Source: Clostridiales bacterium (lineage in GTDB: Bacteria > Bacillota > Clostridia > Oscillospirales > CAG-272). Taken from it: a stretch of 61,027 bases of DNA. The stretch lies in the NCBI GenBank assembly GCA_022800625.1, contig JAAWQR010000009.1, positions 1-61,027 of the forward strand, in the 5' to 3' direction. Positions 9,074-18,089 of the stretch are shown here, piece by piece (position 1 is the first letter of the stretch; each line of letters opens with the position of its first letter). The position numbers were made by a program, and so were the translations under genes. Under the pieces are notes generated by a model. That model ran no database searches. It was not told the origin of the DNA and was given only the letters and a program-made list of their open reading frames with translations.

Positions 9074-10012
9074 TTCTGCTCCGATCTGTGCGGTTTCATT
9101 CTCATCCTGACCGAGAATCGCATCGACAAACATTTCAGCATCAAAGCGCTCCATATCGTCTATCTGCTCACCGACACCGATAAATTTCACTGGAATTCCG
9201 ACTGTGCGGCGTATGGAGAATACGGCTCCCCCTTTTGCCGTCCCGTCAAGCTTTGTAAGAACAAGTCCCGTAATATCGGTCGCACTCTTAAATTCCTTCG
9301 CTTGAATCAACGCATTCTGCCCTGTTGTCGAATCAAGAACAAGAAGTGTTTCCTTTGAGCATCCCGGAAGCTCGCGGTCAAGAACTCTGCCGATCTTTGA
9401 AAGCTCATCCATTAGGTTTTTCTTGTTGTGAAGTCTGCCCGCTGTGTCAACGATAAGCACATCTGCATTCCTATTCTTGGCAGCAGCCACAGCATCGTAA
9501 ACTACAGCCGCAGGATCTGAGCCCTCGCTCTGTCTTATAAGCTCTGCTCCTGCTCTGTCGCACCATACGGCAAGCTGCTCTATTGCCGCCGCTCTGAAAG
9601 TATCCGCAGCTGCGACAACTACTTTTTTATCCTCAGATATCAGCTTCGCCGCAATTTTTCCGATAGAAGTCGTCTTGCCGACACCGTTTACTCCGATAAC
9701 AAGTATAACGGACGGGGAGCTCTCAAGCTTCAGTTCTTCTCCTTCTCCGACAAGCTCGCGCAGAATATCTCCGAGCGCGGCTCTGACGTCGTCGGCTTCC
9801 TTGATATGTCCGCTTTTTATCCTGTCTCTCAGCTCATCGATTATATATTCGGTAGTCTCAGCTCCGACATCGGAACATATCAAAATTTCTTCAAGCTCTT
9901 CAAGAAGCTCTTCATCGACCTTTTTAAAGCTTTTTATGACGCTGTCTACCTGTCCGAAGACCGCATCCTTTGTTTTTTTCAGTCCTTTTTTCAGTTTATC
10001 GAAAAATGCCAT
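9068..10012 (-). CDS. ftsY: Signal recognition particle receptor FtsY
   Basis: FtsY is the SRP receptor GTPase that brings ribosome-nascent-chain complexes to SecYEG. The 314-aa product has an NG domain only: the N domain helical bundle (1-95), the P-loop GVNGVGKTT (about 109-117), D-T-F-R-A-A-A, D-T-A-G-R and T-K-L-D-G motifs. The acidic A domain of enterobacterial FtsY is absent, as is normal in Bacillota. Its stop codon is the first part of the 160-nt element, so the last codons GTC-TGA may have been supplied by the element. It lies about 70 bp downstream of smc. Confidence 0.95.
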   Translation of the reverse strand: MAFFDKLKKGLKKTKDAVFGQVDSVIKSFKKVDEELLEELEEILICSDVGAETTEYIIDELRDRIKSGHIKEADDVRAALGDILRELVGEGEELKLESSPSVILVIGVNGVGKTTSIGKIAAKLISEDKKVVVAAADTFRAAAIEQLAVWCDRAGAELIRQSEGSDPAAVVYDAVAAAKNRNADVLIVDTAGRLHNKKNLMDELSKIGRVLDRELPGCSKETLLVLDSTTGQNALIQAKEFKSATDITGLVLTKLDGTAKGGAVFSIRRTVGIPVKFIGVGEQIDDMERFDAEMFVDAILGQDENETAQIGAEV

Positions 10013-10083
10013 TTTTATCTTACGCGTATGTTTGTGTAGTCACAGGATAGCGTATGCCTTTCTAAATGATTCAGCTTTTGTGC

Positions 10084-13000
10084 TCAATTTTTGAGAAATT
10101 TGTCGTTTTCATCTGCCGCATTTACATCCAGCGTAAATACCTTTGAAATTCCGCGTCTCGCCATTGTAACGCCGTACAAAGTGTCCGCAATATCCATCGT
10201 ACCTCTGCGGTGCGTTATCATGATGATCTGCATTTCGGAAGAAAATTTGTGAACATAGTTCGCAACTCTCGATACGTTAACCTCGTCGAGAGCCGCTTCA
10301 ATTTCGTCAAAAATACAGAACGGAGCAGGATTAAACTTGATAAGCGCAAACATCAGTGCGATTGCAATAAACGCCTGCTCTCCGCCGGACAATAGGCTCA
10401 GACTCTTTATAGTCTTTCCGGGAGGAGCCGCCGATATTTCGATCCCGCTCGTAAGTACATCTTCGGGATTTGTCAACGTCAGCTCAGCCGTTCCTCCCCC
10501 GAAAAGATCTCGGAATACTTCGCCGAAATTTCGGTTGATCTTTTCAAAAGCATCGTTAAACATGCTCCGCATGTCTTCCTCTATCTCACGGATAATATCC
10601 TCAAGCTCCCGCTTGGAGCTTTCCAGATCATCAAGCTGGAGCTTTATGTAGTCGTATCTTTCCTTGGTTTCTGCATATTCATCAATTGCCGAAATATTGA
10701 CGTGACCAAGCGATTTGATCTGACTCTTCAACTCCTGAAGCGCGGCGTTCACACGAACTCGCGATTCCTTAGTTACCGACTCATATCCGTTTTCGTCCGC
10801 AAGCTCAGACGCACTGCTGTAGGTCAGCTCATATTCGTCCCACAGGCGAGAGGTCATTTTATCAATATCAGCCTTAATGGCTTCGAGCTTATTTTCATTC
10901 TTTGTGTGGGCTATAAAAAGTATCTCTTTTTTGGAGCTTTGCTCCTTTTCACGGCGTCTCAGCTCATTTAAAGAAGCTTCTATTCTGTCGCATTCAGAAT
11001 CAAGCTCCGCACGCTTTTCTTCAAGGGAGGCAAGTCTTGTCTCGCTCTCTCTGCCCTCGCTCAAAAGCTTTCCGCTCTGCTTGACGGCTCCTTCTATTTC
11101 AGAGGTAAGCCTCTGTACCTCGCCGCGCCTTCTTACTATCTCCGATTCAAGCTGAACACTGCTGTTCTCTGCTTCCCCGAGAGAAGACACGCATACTTCA
11201 AGATCTTTTACAAATCCTGCAAGGCTGATTTGAGAGTCCGACAGCTCCAGCGTCAGCTCGTCTGCCCTGAGATCCCACTCTCCGCGCTTTGCAGCAGCAG
11301 TCTCTCTCTTTGAGATCAGCTCTTCTGCTTTCTTTTCAGCTGTCTCTATCTGCCCGTTCAGCCTTTTTATATCATCATCGCCCTGCGCTCGGCTGCGCTC
11401 AAAGCGCTCAATATTTTCTCTCAGCTTAGCAGTCATTCCGAGAACAACATCGCGCCTTGCCGTAAGTTCACCGAGCGAAGTTTTTGAAGCTGATGCAAGA
11501 GAGTTCATCAGTCTGTATTTCTCGTCAGCGTCGGCACGGTTCAAGCGCAGCTTCTGCGCTGTTTTTTCAAGTTCGGCGAGAGATGCGGAATATTTTGAAG
11601 CTTCCGCTTCTTTTTCGGCTTTTGCCTTTTTCAGCGAATCGATCTGCGAATTTCTTGTCAGCATGCCGCTGTCACGTCTTGCCGAACCGCCTGTAAACGA
11701 TCCCCCCGCGTTGATCTGCTGTCCGTCAAGCGTTACAGCTCTGACTCGCCACCCTCTCGCACGAGCCATATCAGACGCATTGTCTATGTTGTCAAAAACA
11801 CATATACGTCCTACGACGGAGCTTACTATATCTCGGTATTTAGCGTCGCATGAGATAAGCTCGTCCGCAAATCCGATAAATCCTTTGCAGGATGACGCGC
11901 TCTCCATCTCAGCGCTTCTTTTCTGAGCGCGAACGGTTGTAATCGGATAAAACGTAGCGCGCCCCGCGCCCTGCCGCTTAAGCGCAGCAATTGCCGCCTT
12001 TGCCGAAGCTTCATCGGAAGTAACAATATTTTGCAGAGCCGCCCCCATTGAAGTTTCAAGCGCAAGCGCATATTTCTCATCGACTTTAATCAAGTGAGAC
12101 AGCGGTCCGTGAATTCCGTGAAGCCTTCCGCCCCCCGATTCCTTCATGATAAAGCGCACGCTGTTATTATATCCCTCAAAATGCTCCAGCATTCTCTCCA
12201 TTGCTGAAATGCGGCTGCCGAGCGCCGAAATTTCAGCGCCCAAAGATGAAAGATGACTGCGCAGTTCCTCCTGTTCGGCATTTGTATTATTTAGAGAAAC
12301 CGAAGCTGTGTCAAAGCGTTCCTTTTCACGAGCTGCACCCGACTCATACTCGGAAACTGTTTTTTCTTCCTCGGCTATCGATTTTTCAAGCCGTGCGATC
12401 TCCTCTTCGTGACCGCTAATCTCTTCACCGAGTCCGGCTTTCTGCTCCGTCTGATCGGACAAGCTGTTTTTCAGTACATTCAGTCTTACTCGAAGCTCTG
12501 AAAGCTCACTTTCTGCGGTCTGTCTCTCACGGAAAAGCCTATCTATCACTTCGTCGAAGCTTCCGCGCTCCCTCAGAGCTTCCGCTCGCTTCTCTTTTAT
12601 TTCTTCATTTTTCCGAAGGCTCTCGTCCCTCTTTTCGGACAAATCTTTTTTTCGTTCCTCAAGGAGGCTCATTCTGTCTCTTATATCACGAAGCGAAGCT
12701 TCCGCATTCGAGATCAGCCGCTGTTCTTCGGCAAGCATCTTTTCAGCGTGATCTCTGTTGTTTTCAAGCAGCCGCACATTGCTTTCAAGCTTAGATTTGC
12801 CTTCTCTTTCTGCATTTATCTCATCACGTATTCTCTGCGACGCTTCACGGCTTGCGTGAGAGCGTTCATATGCGCGTTCTATCTGAGCTTCAAGCTGTTT
12901 CATTGTGTCATCAGCCATTTCAAGCTCATGTGAGGACATTTTCGTATCGGTTTCGGTACGTTCGAGATTTTCTCTCTGTCTGTCCATGTCATATTTCCAC

Positions 13001-13692
13001 AGAGACACGTCAAGCTTCTTCTTCTCATCATAAAGCTCAAGATATCGTCTCGCTTTTACTGCGTCGCGTTCAAGCGGACCTATTCTTGCTTCAAGCTCTG
13101 CGGCAATATCGCTGACGCGGGTCATATTATTTTCGGTCTCTCCGAGCTTTTTCTGAGACTCGTTTTTTCTGTATCTGTATTTTGTAATTCCCGCCGACTC
13201 TTCAAAAATACTCCGTCTTTCCTCACTTTTTTTGGAAATTATCTCGGAGATTCTTCCCTGACCGATTATGGAATATCCCTCGCGTCCGATTCCCGTATTC
13301 ATGAAAAGCTCGTATATGTCCTTGAGTCTTACAGCTTTACGGTTTATAAAATACGCGCTGTCGCCTGCCCTATAGTAGCGTCTTGTAACGGTTATTTCAT
13401 CATATTCGGACTGAATCGTTTTCGGTTCTTCACTGTTGTCAAAGGTAATCGATACCTCGGCAAATCCCATCGGACGAACACCGTCAGCTCCCGAAAAGAT
13501 TACGTCCTCCATTTTCGAGCCTCGGAGGCTCTTTGACGAAAGCTCTCCGAGCACCCATCTCATAGCATCGGTTATATTTGATTTTCCGCTCCCGTTAGGA
13601 CCGACGATTATTGTCGTACCGGGATTAAAATGAAGAACCGTTTTTTCGGGGAATGATTTAAACCCGTGCAGTTCAAGTGATTTCAGATACAA
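10084..13692 (-). CDS. smc: Chromosome segregation protein SMC
   Basis: SMC is the ATPase arm of the condensin complex with ScpA and ScpB. The 1202-aa length is typical. The N-terminal Walker A is GPNGSGKSN (about residues 32-40), followed by a long coiled coil, the hinge (about 515-670, including G-x-F-T-G-G), a second coiled coil, and the C-terminal signature LSGGEQAFIAIAL with Walker B FCIFDEIEAALD. The start codon is TTG at 13692, with GGAGG about 11 nt upstream. It sits between a radical SAM gene and ftsY, the standard rnc-smc-ftsY order with one insertion. Confidence 0.96.
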   Translation of the reverse strand: MYLKSLELHGFKSFPEKTVLHFNPGTTIIVGPNGSGKSNITDAMRWVLGELSSKSLRGSKMEDVIFSGADGVRPMGFAEVSITFDNSEEPKTIQSEYDEITVTRRYYRAGDSAYFINRKAVRLKDIYELFMNTGIGREGYSIIGQGRISEIISKKSEERRSIFEESAGITKYRYRKNESQKKLGETENNMTRVSDIAAELEARIGPLERDAVKARRYLELYDEKKKLDVSLWKYDMDRQRENLERTETDTKMSSHELEMADDTMKQLEAQIERAYERSHASREASQRIRDEINAEREGKSKLESNVRLLENNRDHAEKMLAEEQRLISNAEASLRDIRDRMSLLEERKKDLSEKRDESLRKNEEIKEKRAEALRERGSFDEVIDRLFRERQTAESELSELRVRLNVLKNSLSDQTEQKAGLGEEISGHEEEIARLEKSIAEEEKTVSEYESGAAREKERFDTASVSLNNTNAEQEELRSHLSSLGAEISALGSRISAMERMLEHFEGYNNSVRFIMKESGGGRLHGIHGPLSHLIKVDEKYALALETSMGAALQNIVTSDEASAKAAIAALKRQGAGRATFYPITTVRAQKRSAEMESASSCKGFIGFADELISCDAKYRDIVSSVVGRICVFDNIDNASDMARARGWRVRAVTLDGQQINAGGSFTGGSARRDSGMLTRNSQIDSLKKAKAEKEAEASKYSASLAELEKTAQKLRLNRADADEKYRLMNSLASASKTSLGELTARRDVVLGMTAKLRENIERFERSRAQGDDDIKRLNGQIETAEKKAEELISKRETAAAKRGEWDLRADELTLELSDSQISLAGFVKDLEVCVSSLGEAENSSVQLESEIVRRRGEVQRLTSEIEGAVKQSGKLLSEGRESETRLASLEEKRAELDSECDRIEASLNELRRREKEQSSKKEILFIAHTKNENKLEAIKADIDKMTSRLWDEYELTYSSASELADENGYESVTKESRVRVNAALQELKSQIKSLGHVNISAIDEYAETKERYDYIKLQLDDLESSKRELEDIIREIEEDMRSMFNDAFEKINRNFGEVFRDLFGGGTAELTLTNPEDVLTSGIEISAAPPGKTIKSLSLLSGGEQAFIAIALMFALIKFNPAPFCIFDEIEAALDEVNVSRVANYVHKFSSEMQIIMITHRRGTMDIADTLYGVTMARRGISKVFTLDVNAADENDKFLKN

Positions 13693-13729
13693 TCGAACTC
13701 TCGCCTCCTGTTCTGTCTGTTTTTCCGTA

Positions 13730-14746
13730 TTACAGCGTTATTCTTACGCTGTACGGTTCAAGTAAATTATTTTCGGTAAATTTTACTTTTCCGCCCGTCA
13801 GCTCTTCAAGCCTGAGCCTGTTTTTCTTTTTTATTCCGACTGCCGCCGAAATATCTCCGCTCGGGACTTCAACTGTAATTGTTTTTGCTGTCACTTCACT
13901 GTTTTCAAGCGCATTTTTTATTCTGCGGAAATAAAGCTCTCCGCGTACAAGCTCTCCTATTGCGGGATGAGACGGTCCTGCGTAATATTTTTCTTCCGAA
14001 TGAAGCGCCTCGCTTTCGCAAAGTCCGATCCTCAGACATTTAACCCCGTGCGACACAAACACTTCCAGAGCATTTACGCTTCGGCATACCGCTTCTTCCG
14101 TACTCAAAGGAGTATAGTTTCCGCACTCGGACATCTTTTGAAGCTCTGTTCTTCTGAACACAACAGTCGGATAAATTCTGCTTCCGACAGCTCCGAGTTC
14201 GCATATCCTCTCCGCACAGTAAATTTCGTCCTCAGCCGCAGACGCAGGCAAGCCTATCATCATTTGCCCGACAAACGGTATTCCCGCAGTTTTAAGCTTT
14301 TTACATGCCAAAACAGTATCGGACACTGTATGCCCCCGTTTAGACGACGCCAGAACTCTGTCCGTCATGCTCTGTACTCCAAGCTCAACCTCGGTCAGCG
14401 TATATCCGCCGATTATATCTATTATTTCATCATCAATATAATCAGGTCTTGTAGACATACGAATACCAAGTACTTTTCCGCTCTGTACATAGCTTTCGGC
14501 AAGGTCTAACAGTCTTATCATTAAGGCTCTGTCGATACCCGTAAATGATCCGCCGAAAAAGGCGATCTCGCATTCCTTTCCGCTTCCGTCAAGGGTATGA
14601 AGCGCTTCTTCTATCCGACGAGTGACATCTTCTTCCGAAAATTCACAAACTCCCGAAATTGCCCTCTGATCGCAGAAAACACACTGATTCGGGCATCCGA
14701 GATGCGGTATGAATACAGGAATATTTGCATGTGAACGCACTTTCAA
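13730..14746 (-). CDS. Radical SAM protein, Elp3-like
   Basis: The 338-aa product has the radical SAM cluster motif C-P-N-Q-C-V-F-C (about residues 18-25, CxxxCxxC), the G-G-S-F-T-G glycine motif, S-T-R-P-D-Y-I-D and E-L-G-V-Q-S, all typical of the Elp3-like branch of radical SAM proteins. The acetyltransferase domain of true Elp3 is absent. It resembles the elongator-like radical SAM proteins often encoded next to rnc and smc in Clostridia. The start is TTG at 14746 with GGAGG about 6-7 nt upstream. The substrate is unknown. Confidence 0.88.
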   Translation of the reverse strand: MKVRSHANIPVFIPHLGCPNQCVFCDQRAISGVCEFSEEDVTRRIEEALHTLDGSGKECEIAFFGGSFTGIDRALMIRLLDLAESYVQSGKVLGIRMSTRPDYIDDEIIDIIGGYTLTEVELGVQSMTDRVLASSKRGHTVSDTVLACKKLKTAGIPFVGQMMIGLPASAAEDEIYCAERICELGAVGSRIYPTVVFRRTELQKMSECGNYTPLSTEEAVCRSVNALEVFVSHGVKCLRIGLCESEALHSEEKYYAGPSHPAIGELVRGELYFRRIKNALENSEVTAKTITVEVPSGDISAAVGIKKKNRLRLEELTGGKVKFTENNLLEPYSVRITL

Positions 14747-14785
14747 ATCTGCACCTCCGACTTATTGACGCCTGAAATCGGCATA

Positions 14786-15499
14786 TTACTTTTCTTCTCC
14801 GAAAAGAGAAAGAGCCTCATGAGCAGCCATCTGCTCGGCTTCCCTTTTTGAATGAGCGCGGCCTTTTCCGATAACATTGCTGTTAAGTCTGGCTTCAATT
14901 TCAAAGATTTTGTTATGATCGGGACCGCTTTCGCCTACAAGAACATATTCGAGCTTTTCTCCCTCAACCTGCTGTACAATTTGCTGAAGCGCAGTTTTGT
15001 AGTCAAGAAGATTACCGCTCACTCCTATACTGTCTATCTCTGATATAATATGAGGCATCAAAAAAGCGTCAATATGTTCAAGCTTATGACCTGAATCTAT
15101 ATACATTGCCGCAAGCAGCGCTTCAAAAGCGTCTGCAAGGATTGACGCGCGTTCACGGCCGTTATTCAGCTCCTCGCCGTGTCCGAGACGTATATATTTT
15201 CCAAGTTCTATCTTTGCCGCAAATTTCGAAAGAGCCTTTTCGCAAACTACGGACGCGCGTATTTTTGTAAGATCTCCTTCTTGTCTGTCCTTGTATTTTT
15301 CAAAAAGATATCTGCTGACAGCTATCGACAAAACCGAATCTCCCAAAAATTCAAGTCTCTCATTGCACTCTATATCAGCGCCTTTTGAGCGTTTTTCATT
15401 TGAATATGAAGAATGAGTAAGCGCCTCCGTCAGCAGCGAGCGATTTTTAAAGCTGTATCCTATCTTTTTTTCAAGCTCATTTGTAATTTTCGGCTCCAT
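14786..15499 (-). CDS. rnc: Ribonuclease III
   Basis: RNase III cleaves double-stranded RNA in rRNA and mRNA processing. The 237-aa product has the catalytic signature ERLEFLGDSVL (about residues 46-56), a second acidic site D-A-F-E-A-L-L-A-A (about 120-128), and a C-terminal double-stranded-RNA-binding domain that ends in KREAEQMAAHEAL. Upstream, AGGAGAACTGTTATAA precedes the ATG. It follows plsX; the acpP gene that often lies between them is missing. Confidence 0.95.
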   Translation of the reverse strand: MEPKITNELEKKIGYSFKNRSLLTEALTHSSYSNEKRSKGADIECNERLEFLGDSVLSIAVSRYLFEKYKDRQEGDLTKIRASVVCEKALSKFAAKIELGKYIRLGHGEELNNGRERASILADAFEALLAAMYIDSGHKLEHIDAFLMPHIISEIDSIGVSGNLLDYKTALQQIVQQVEGEKLEYVLVGESGPDHNKIFEIEARLNSNVIGKGRAHSKREAEQMAAHEALSLFGEEK

Positions 15500-15554
15500 T
15501 TTATAACAGTTCTCCTATTCCGATTGATAATTTTATAAACAGTCAGCTCCGTGC

Positions 15555-16565
15555 TTATACCTTTTCAGACTCCTTAAGAGCGCTGATCAGCTCTTCTATC
15601 TCCGTTATAACGCCTGTTCCGCAGAACAGCTCAGCTTGCTTTACCGCATTGAGCACTGCGCGTGCGTCAGAGCTTCCGTGAGCCTTGATTACAGGCTTTG
15701 ATATTCCGAGTATCGGCGCGCCGCCGTGCTCGGAAGCGTCATATGTATGCTTTAAAGTACGAAGCTGTCCTTTCATTGCAAGATATGACATCTTCGTCAG
15801 CAAGCTGTGTGTAAACATCCCTTTCAGAGAGTTCAGCATAAACTTTGACATGCCCTCTATAAGCTTCAGAACTACATTTCCCGTAAATCCGTCCGTCACA
15901 AGAACATCGCATGCCGCAAACGGAATTTGCTTTGCTTCAATATTACCGCAAAAATTGATGTCGCCATTTTCACTGAGCAACTTAAACGCGTCTTTCTGAA
16001 GCGCCGTTCCTTTACACTCCTCCGTACCGTTGTTAAGCAGTCCCACAGTCGGACGATCGATCTTCATTACATTTTTCATATAGACAGAGCCTGTATACGC
16101 CCACTGTAATAAATTGTCGGGCGTTACGTTTATATTAGCTCCGCTGTCCATCATAAGCATCGGCTTTTCAAAAGGAAGCAAGGTCGCTATCGCCGCGCAT
16201 CTGATTCCCTTGATATTTTTCACAATAAGAGTAGCTCCTGCATGAAGCGCGCCTGTGTTTCCTGCGCTTACAAACGCATCTCCCGATTCCTTGACCATGC
16301 GAAGTCCGACGCTCATTGACGAATCCTTTTTCGCCCTCACGACTGACATCGGAGCGTCATCCATTGTAATAACGCTGTCTGCACCGACTATCTCAAGGCG
16401 GTCTTTTCTGCACTCCGTGCCGTCAACGATAGCCTTTACACGGTTTTCGTCTCCGACTAATATAAGCTTTGAATCCGTTTCAAGAGACGCCGCGCACACT
16501 CCGCGCACTATCTCCTCGGGAGCGTTGTCGCCGCCCATTGCATCTATTATTATATTAAGGCTCAT
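15555..16565 (-). CDS. plsX: Phosphate acyltransferase PlsX
   Basis: PlsX converts acyl-ACP to acyl-phosphate for phospholipid synthesis. The 336-aa product starts MSLNIIIDAMGGDNAPEEIV, the family signature, and contains S-A-G-N-T-G-A, N-G-T-E-E-C-K-G and D-G-F-T-G-N-V-V-L-K. The start at 16565 is preferred over the in-frame 16592 because of the conserved N-terminus; GGGAAAGG lies about 13 nt upstream. It overlaps trmFO by 11 bp, so the two are probably translationally coupled. Confidence 0.95.
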   Translation of the reverse strand: MSLNIIIDAMGGDNAPEEIVRGVCAASLETDSKLILVGDENRVKAIVDGTECRKDRLEIVGADSVITMDDAPMSVVRAKKDSSMSVGLRMVKESGDAFVSAGNTGALHAGATLIVKNIKGIRCAAIATLLPFEKPMLMMDSGANINVTPDNLLQWAYTGSVYMKNVMKIDRPTVGLLNNGTEECKGTALQKDAFKLLSENGDINFCGNIEAKQIPFAACDVLVTDGFTGNVVLKLIEGMSKFMLNSLKGMFTHSLLTKMSYLAMKGQLRTLKHTYDASEHGGAPILGISKPVIKAHGSSDARAVLNAVKQAELFCGTGVITEIEELISALKESEKV

Positions 16566-17904
16566 TATCACAATTCCTTTCCCGCAGCTCATTCAGAATA
16601 TCTGACATTTTGTCAGTTTCCTCAAGAGCACGCAGTGCATATGCTTCATATCTTGCGCGTTTTCCGCCGCGAACTTTTTTCTCAAGCGGCGCTATGATTC
16701 CGAAATTTGCATTCATAGGCTGAAAATCTCCGACGCCGCCGTGAGATATATACTGCGCCATTGCGCCTATCATCATCGTATCGGGGAAATTAACTCTTTC
16801 ATCTCCTCTTATTTTTAACGCCGCGTTCAGTCCTGCCGTAAATCCCGAAGCTGCCGATTCTATATACCCTTCAACACCCGTCATCTGCCCCGCAAAGTGA
16901 AGAGTCGGAATTTTCCTCATGGAATAATCACTGTTCAGATGCTCAGGTGAATTTATAAATGTGTTTCTGTGCATAACTCCGTATCTTAAAAATTCTGCAT
17001 TTTCAAGACCGGGTATCATGCCAAAAACTCTCTTCTGTTCGGGAAATTTGAGGTGTGTTTGAAAGCCGACAAGGTTGAACATGTCTCCGTTTTCATTCTC
17101 GCGTCTGAGCTGAACTACGGCATAATATGTCTCACCGCTCACGGGATTGGTGATCCCGACAGGCTTCATCGGACCGAATCTGAGGGTATCTCTCCCTCTT
17201 CTTGCCATAACCTCAACAGGCATACAGCCTTCAAACACTTTCAGAGTTTTTGTATCTGCGTCATGAAGCTCAGCTTCCTCCGCCGATATAAGCTCGTTGT
17301 AAAAAGCATTATATTCCGCTTCCGTCATCGGACAGTTTATGTAGTCAGCCGAGCCTTTTCCGTATCTTGAAGCAAAGAATGCACGCTCCATATTTATTGA
17401 ATCATACGAGACAATCGGAGCCGCAGCATCAAAAAAGTAGAGACTGTCTCCGCCGACAAGCTCTGCTATATCGTCGGCGAGCGCGTCTGATGTCAGAGGT
17501 CCTGTTGCAATAACGCACGGAACTCCCTGCGGAACTTTGCAGACTTCCTCTTCAACGATCTCTATATTGGGATGATTTCTTATTCTCTCCGTAACATATT
17601 CCGAAAAAACCTTTCGGTCTACGGCAAGCGCCCCGCCTGCCGCAACGCGCGATTTGTCGCAAGCTTCCATTATCAGAGAACCCATGCGGCGCATTTCTTC
17701 CTTCAAAAGTCCCGACGCATTGGTAACCTCGGCTGAACGAAGTGAATTTGAGCACACAAGCTCGGCAAAAGTATCCGCATGATGCGCAGGACTTTTCTTT
17801 TTGGGCTTCATCTCATACAGAGTTACTTTTACTCCGAGCAAAGCAGCCTGATATGCAGCCTCACTGCCCGCAAGTCCTGCGCCTGCAACATATAATCTGT
17901 CCAT
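16555..17904 (-). CDS. trmFO: Methylenetetrahydrofolate-tRNA-(uracil-5)-methyltransferase TrmFO
   Basis: TrmFO is a folate- and FAD-dependent enzyme that makes m5U54 in the T-loop of tRNA. The 449-aa product has the FAD-binding GxGLAGSEAA near the N-terminus, the motif LVCSNSLRS, G-P-L-T-S and a C-terminal Q-M-T-G-V-E-G-Y-I-E-S-A-A-S-G segment. The ATG at 17904 directly follows copy B of the 160-nt element, which contains the AAAGG 14 nt upstream; the longer start at 17928 would be inside the element. Confidence 0.95.
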   Translation of the reverse strand: MDRLYVAGAGLAGSEAAYQAALLGVKVTLYEMKPKKKSPAHHADTFAELVCSNSLRSAEVTNASGLLKEEMRRMGSLIMEACDKSRVAAGGALAVDRKVFSEYVTERIRNHPNIEIVEEEVCKVPQGVPCVIATGPLTSDALADDIAELVGGDSLYFFDAAAPIVSYDSINMERAFFASRYGKGSADYINCPMTEAEYNAFYNELISAEEAELHDADTKTLKVFEGCMPVEVMARRGRDTLRFGPMKPVGITNPVSGETYYAVVQLRRENENGDMFNLVGFQTHLKFPEQKRVFGMIPGLENAEFLRYGVMHRNTFINSPEHLNSDYSMRKIPTLHFAGQMTGVEGYIESAASGFTAGLNAALKIRGDERVNFPDTMMIGAMAQYISHGGVGDFQPMNANFGIIAPLEKKVRGGKRARYEAYALRALEETDKMSDILNELRERNCDNEP

Positions 17905-18064
17905 ATTTATGACCATGCCTTTCCACACTTTAGCGCATATGCGCTGAAGTGGTCATTTGTGTCGGTTTCGCCGCAGGCGAAATTCGCCCGGCGTCTCCGG
18001 CGAAAGGTACAAATCGTATCTGAAAACAGCTAACATGCGCTCCCCGCGCATTTTATTTTCAGAC
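17905..18064 (-). repeat. 160-nt multi-hairpin intercistronic element, copy B (topA-trmFO)
   Basis: This copy is almost identical to 8914-9073. Where the two differ inside stems, changes are often compensated: the CCGG-containing stem has CGCCGG in this copy and TGCACCGG/CACCGG in A, and the ATGCGC/GCGCAT loop varies. Here the element starts 25 nt after the topA stop, while in copy A it overlaps the stop codon. Conservation of structure between two unlinked operon positions argues for a functional or mobile unit. Confidence 0.85.
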
Positions 18065-18089
18065 TTTTGAGTTTTCCTTAATTTTTATT

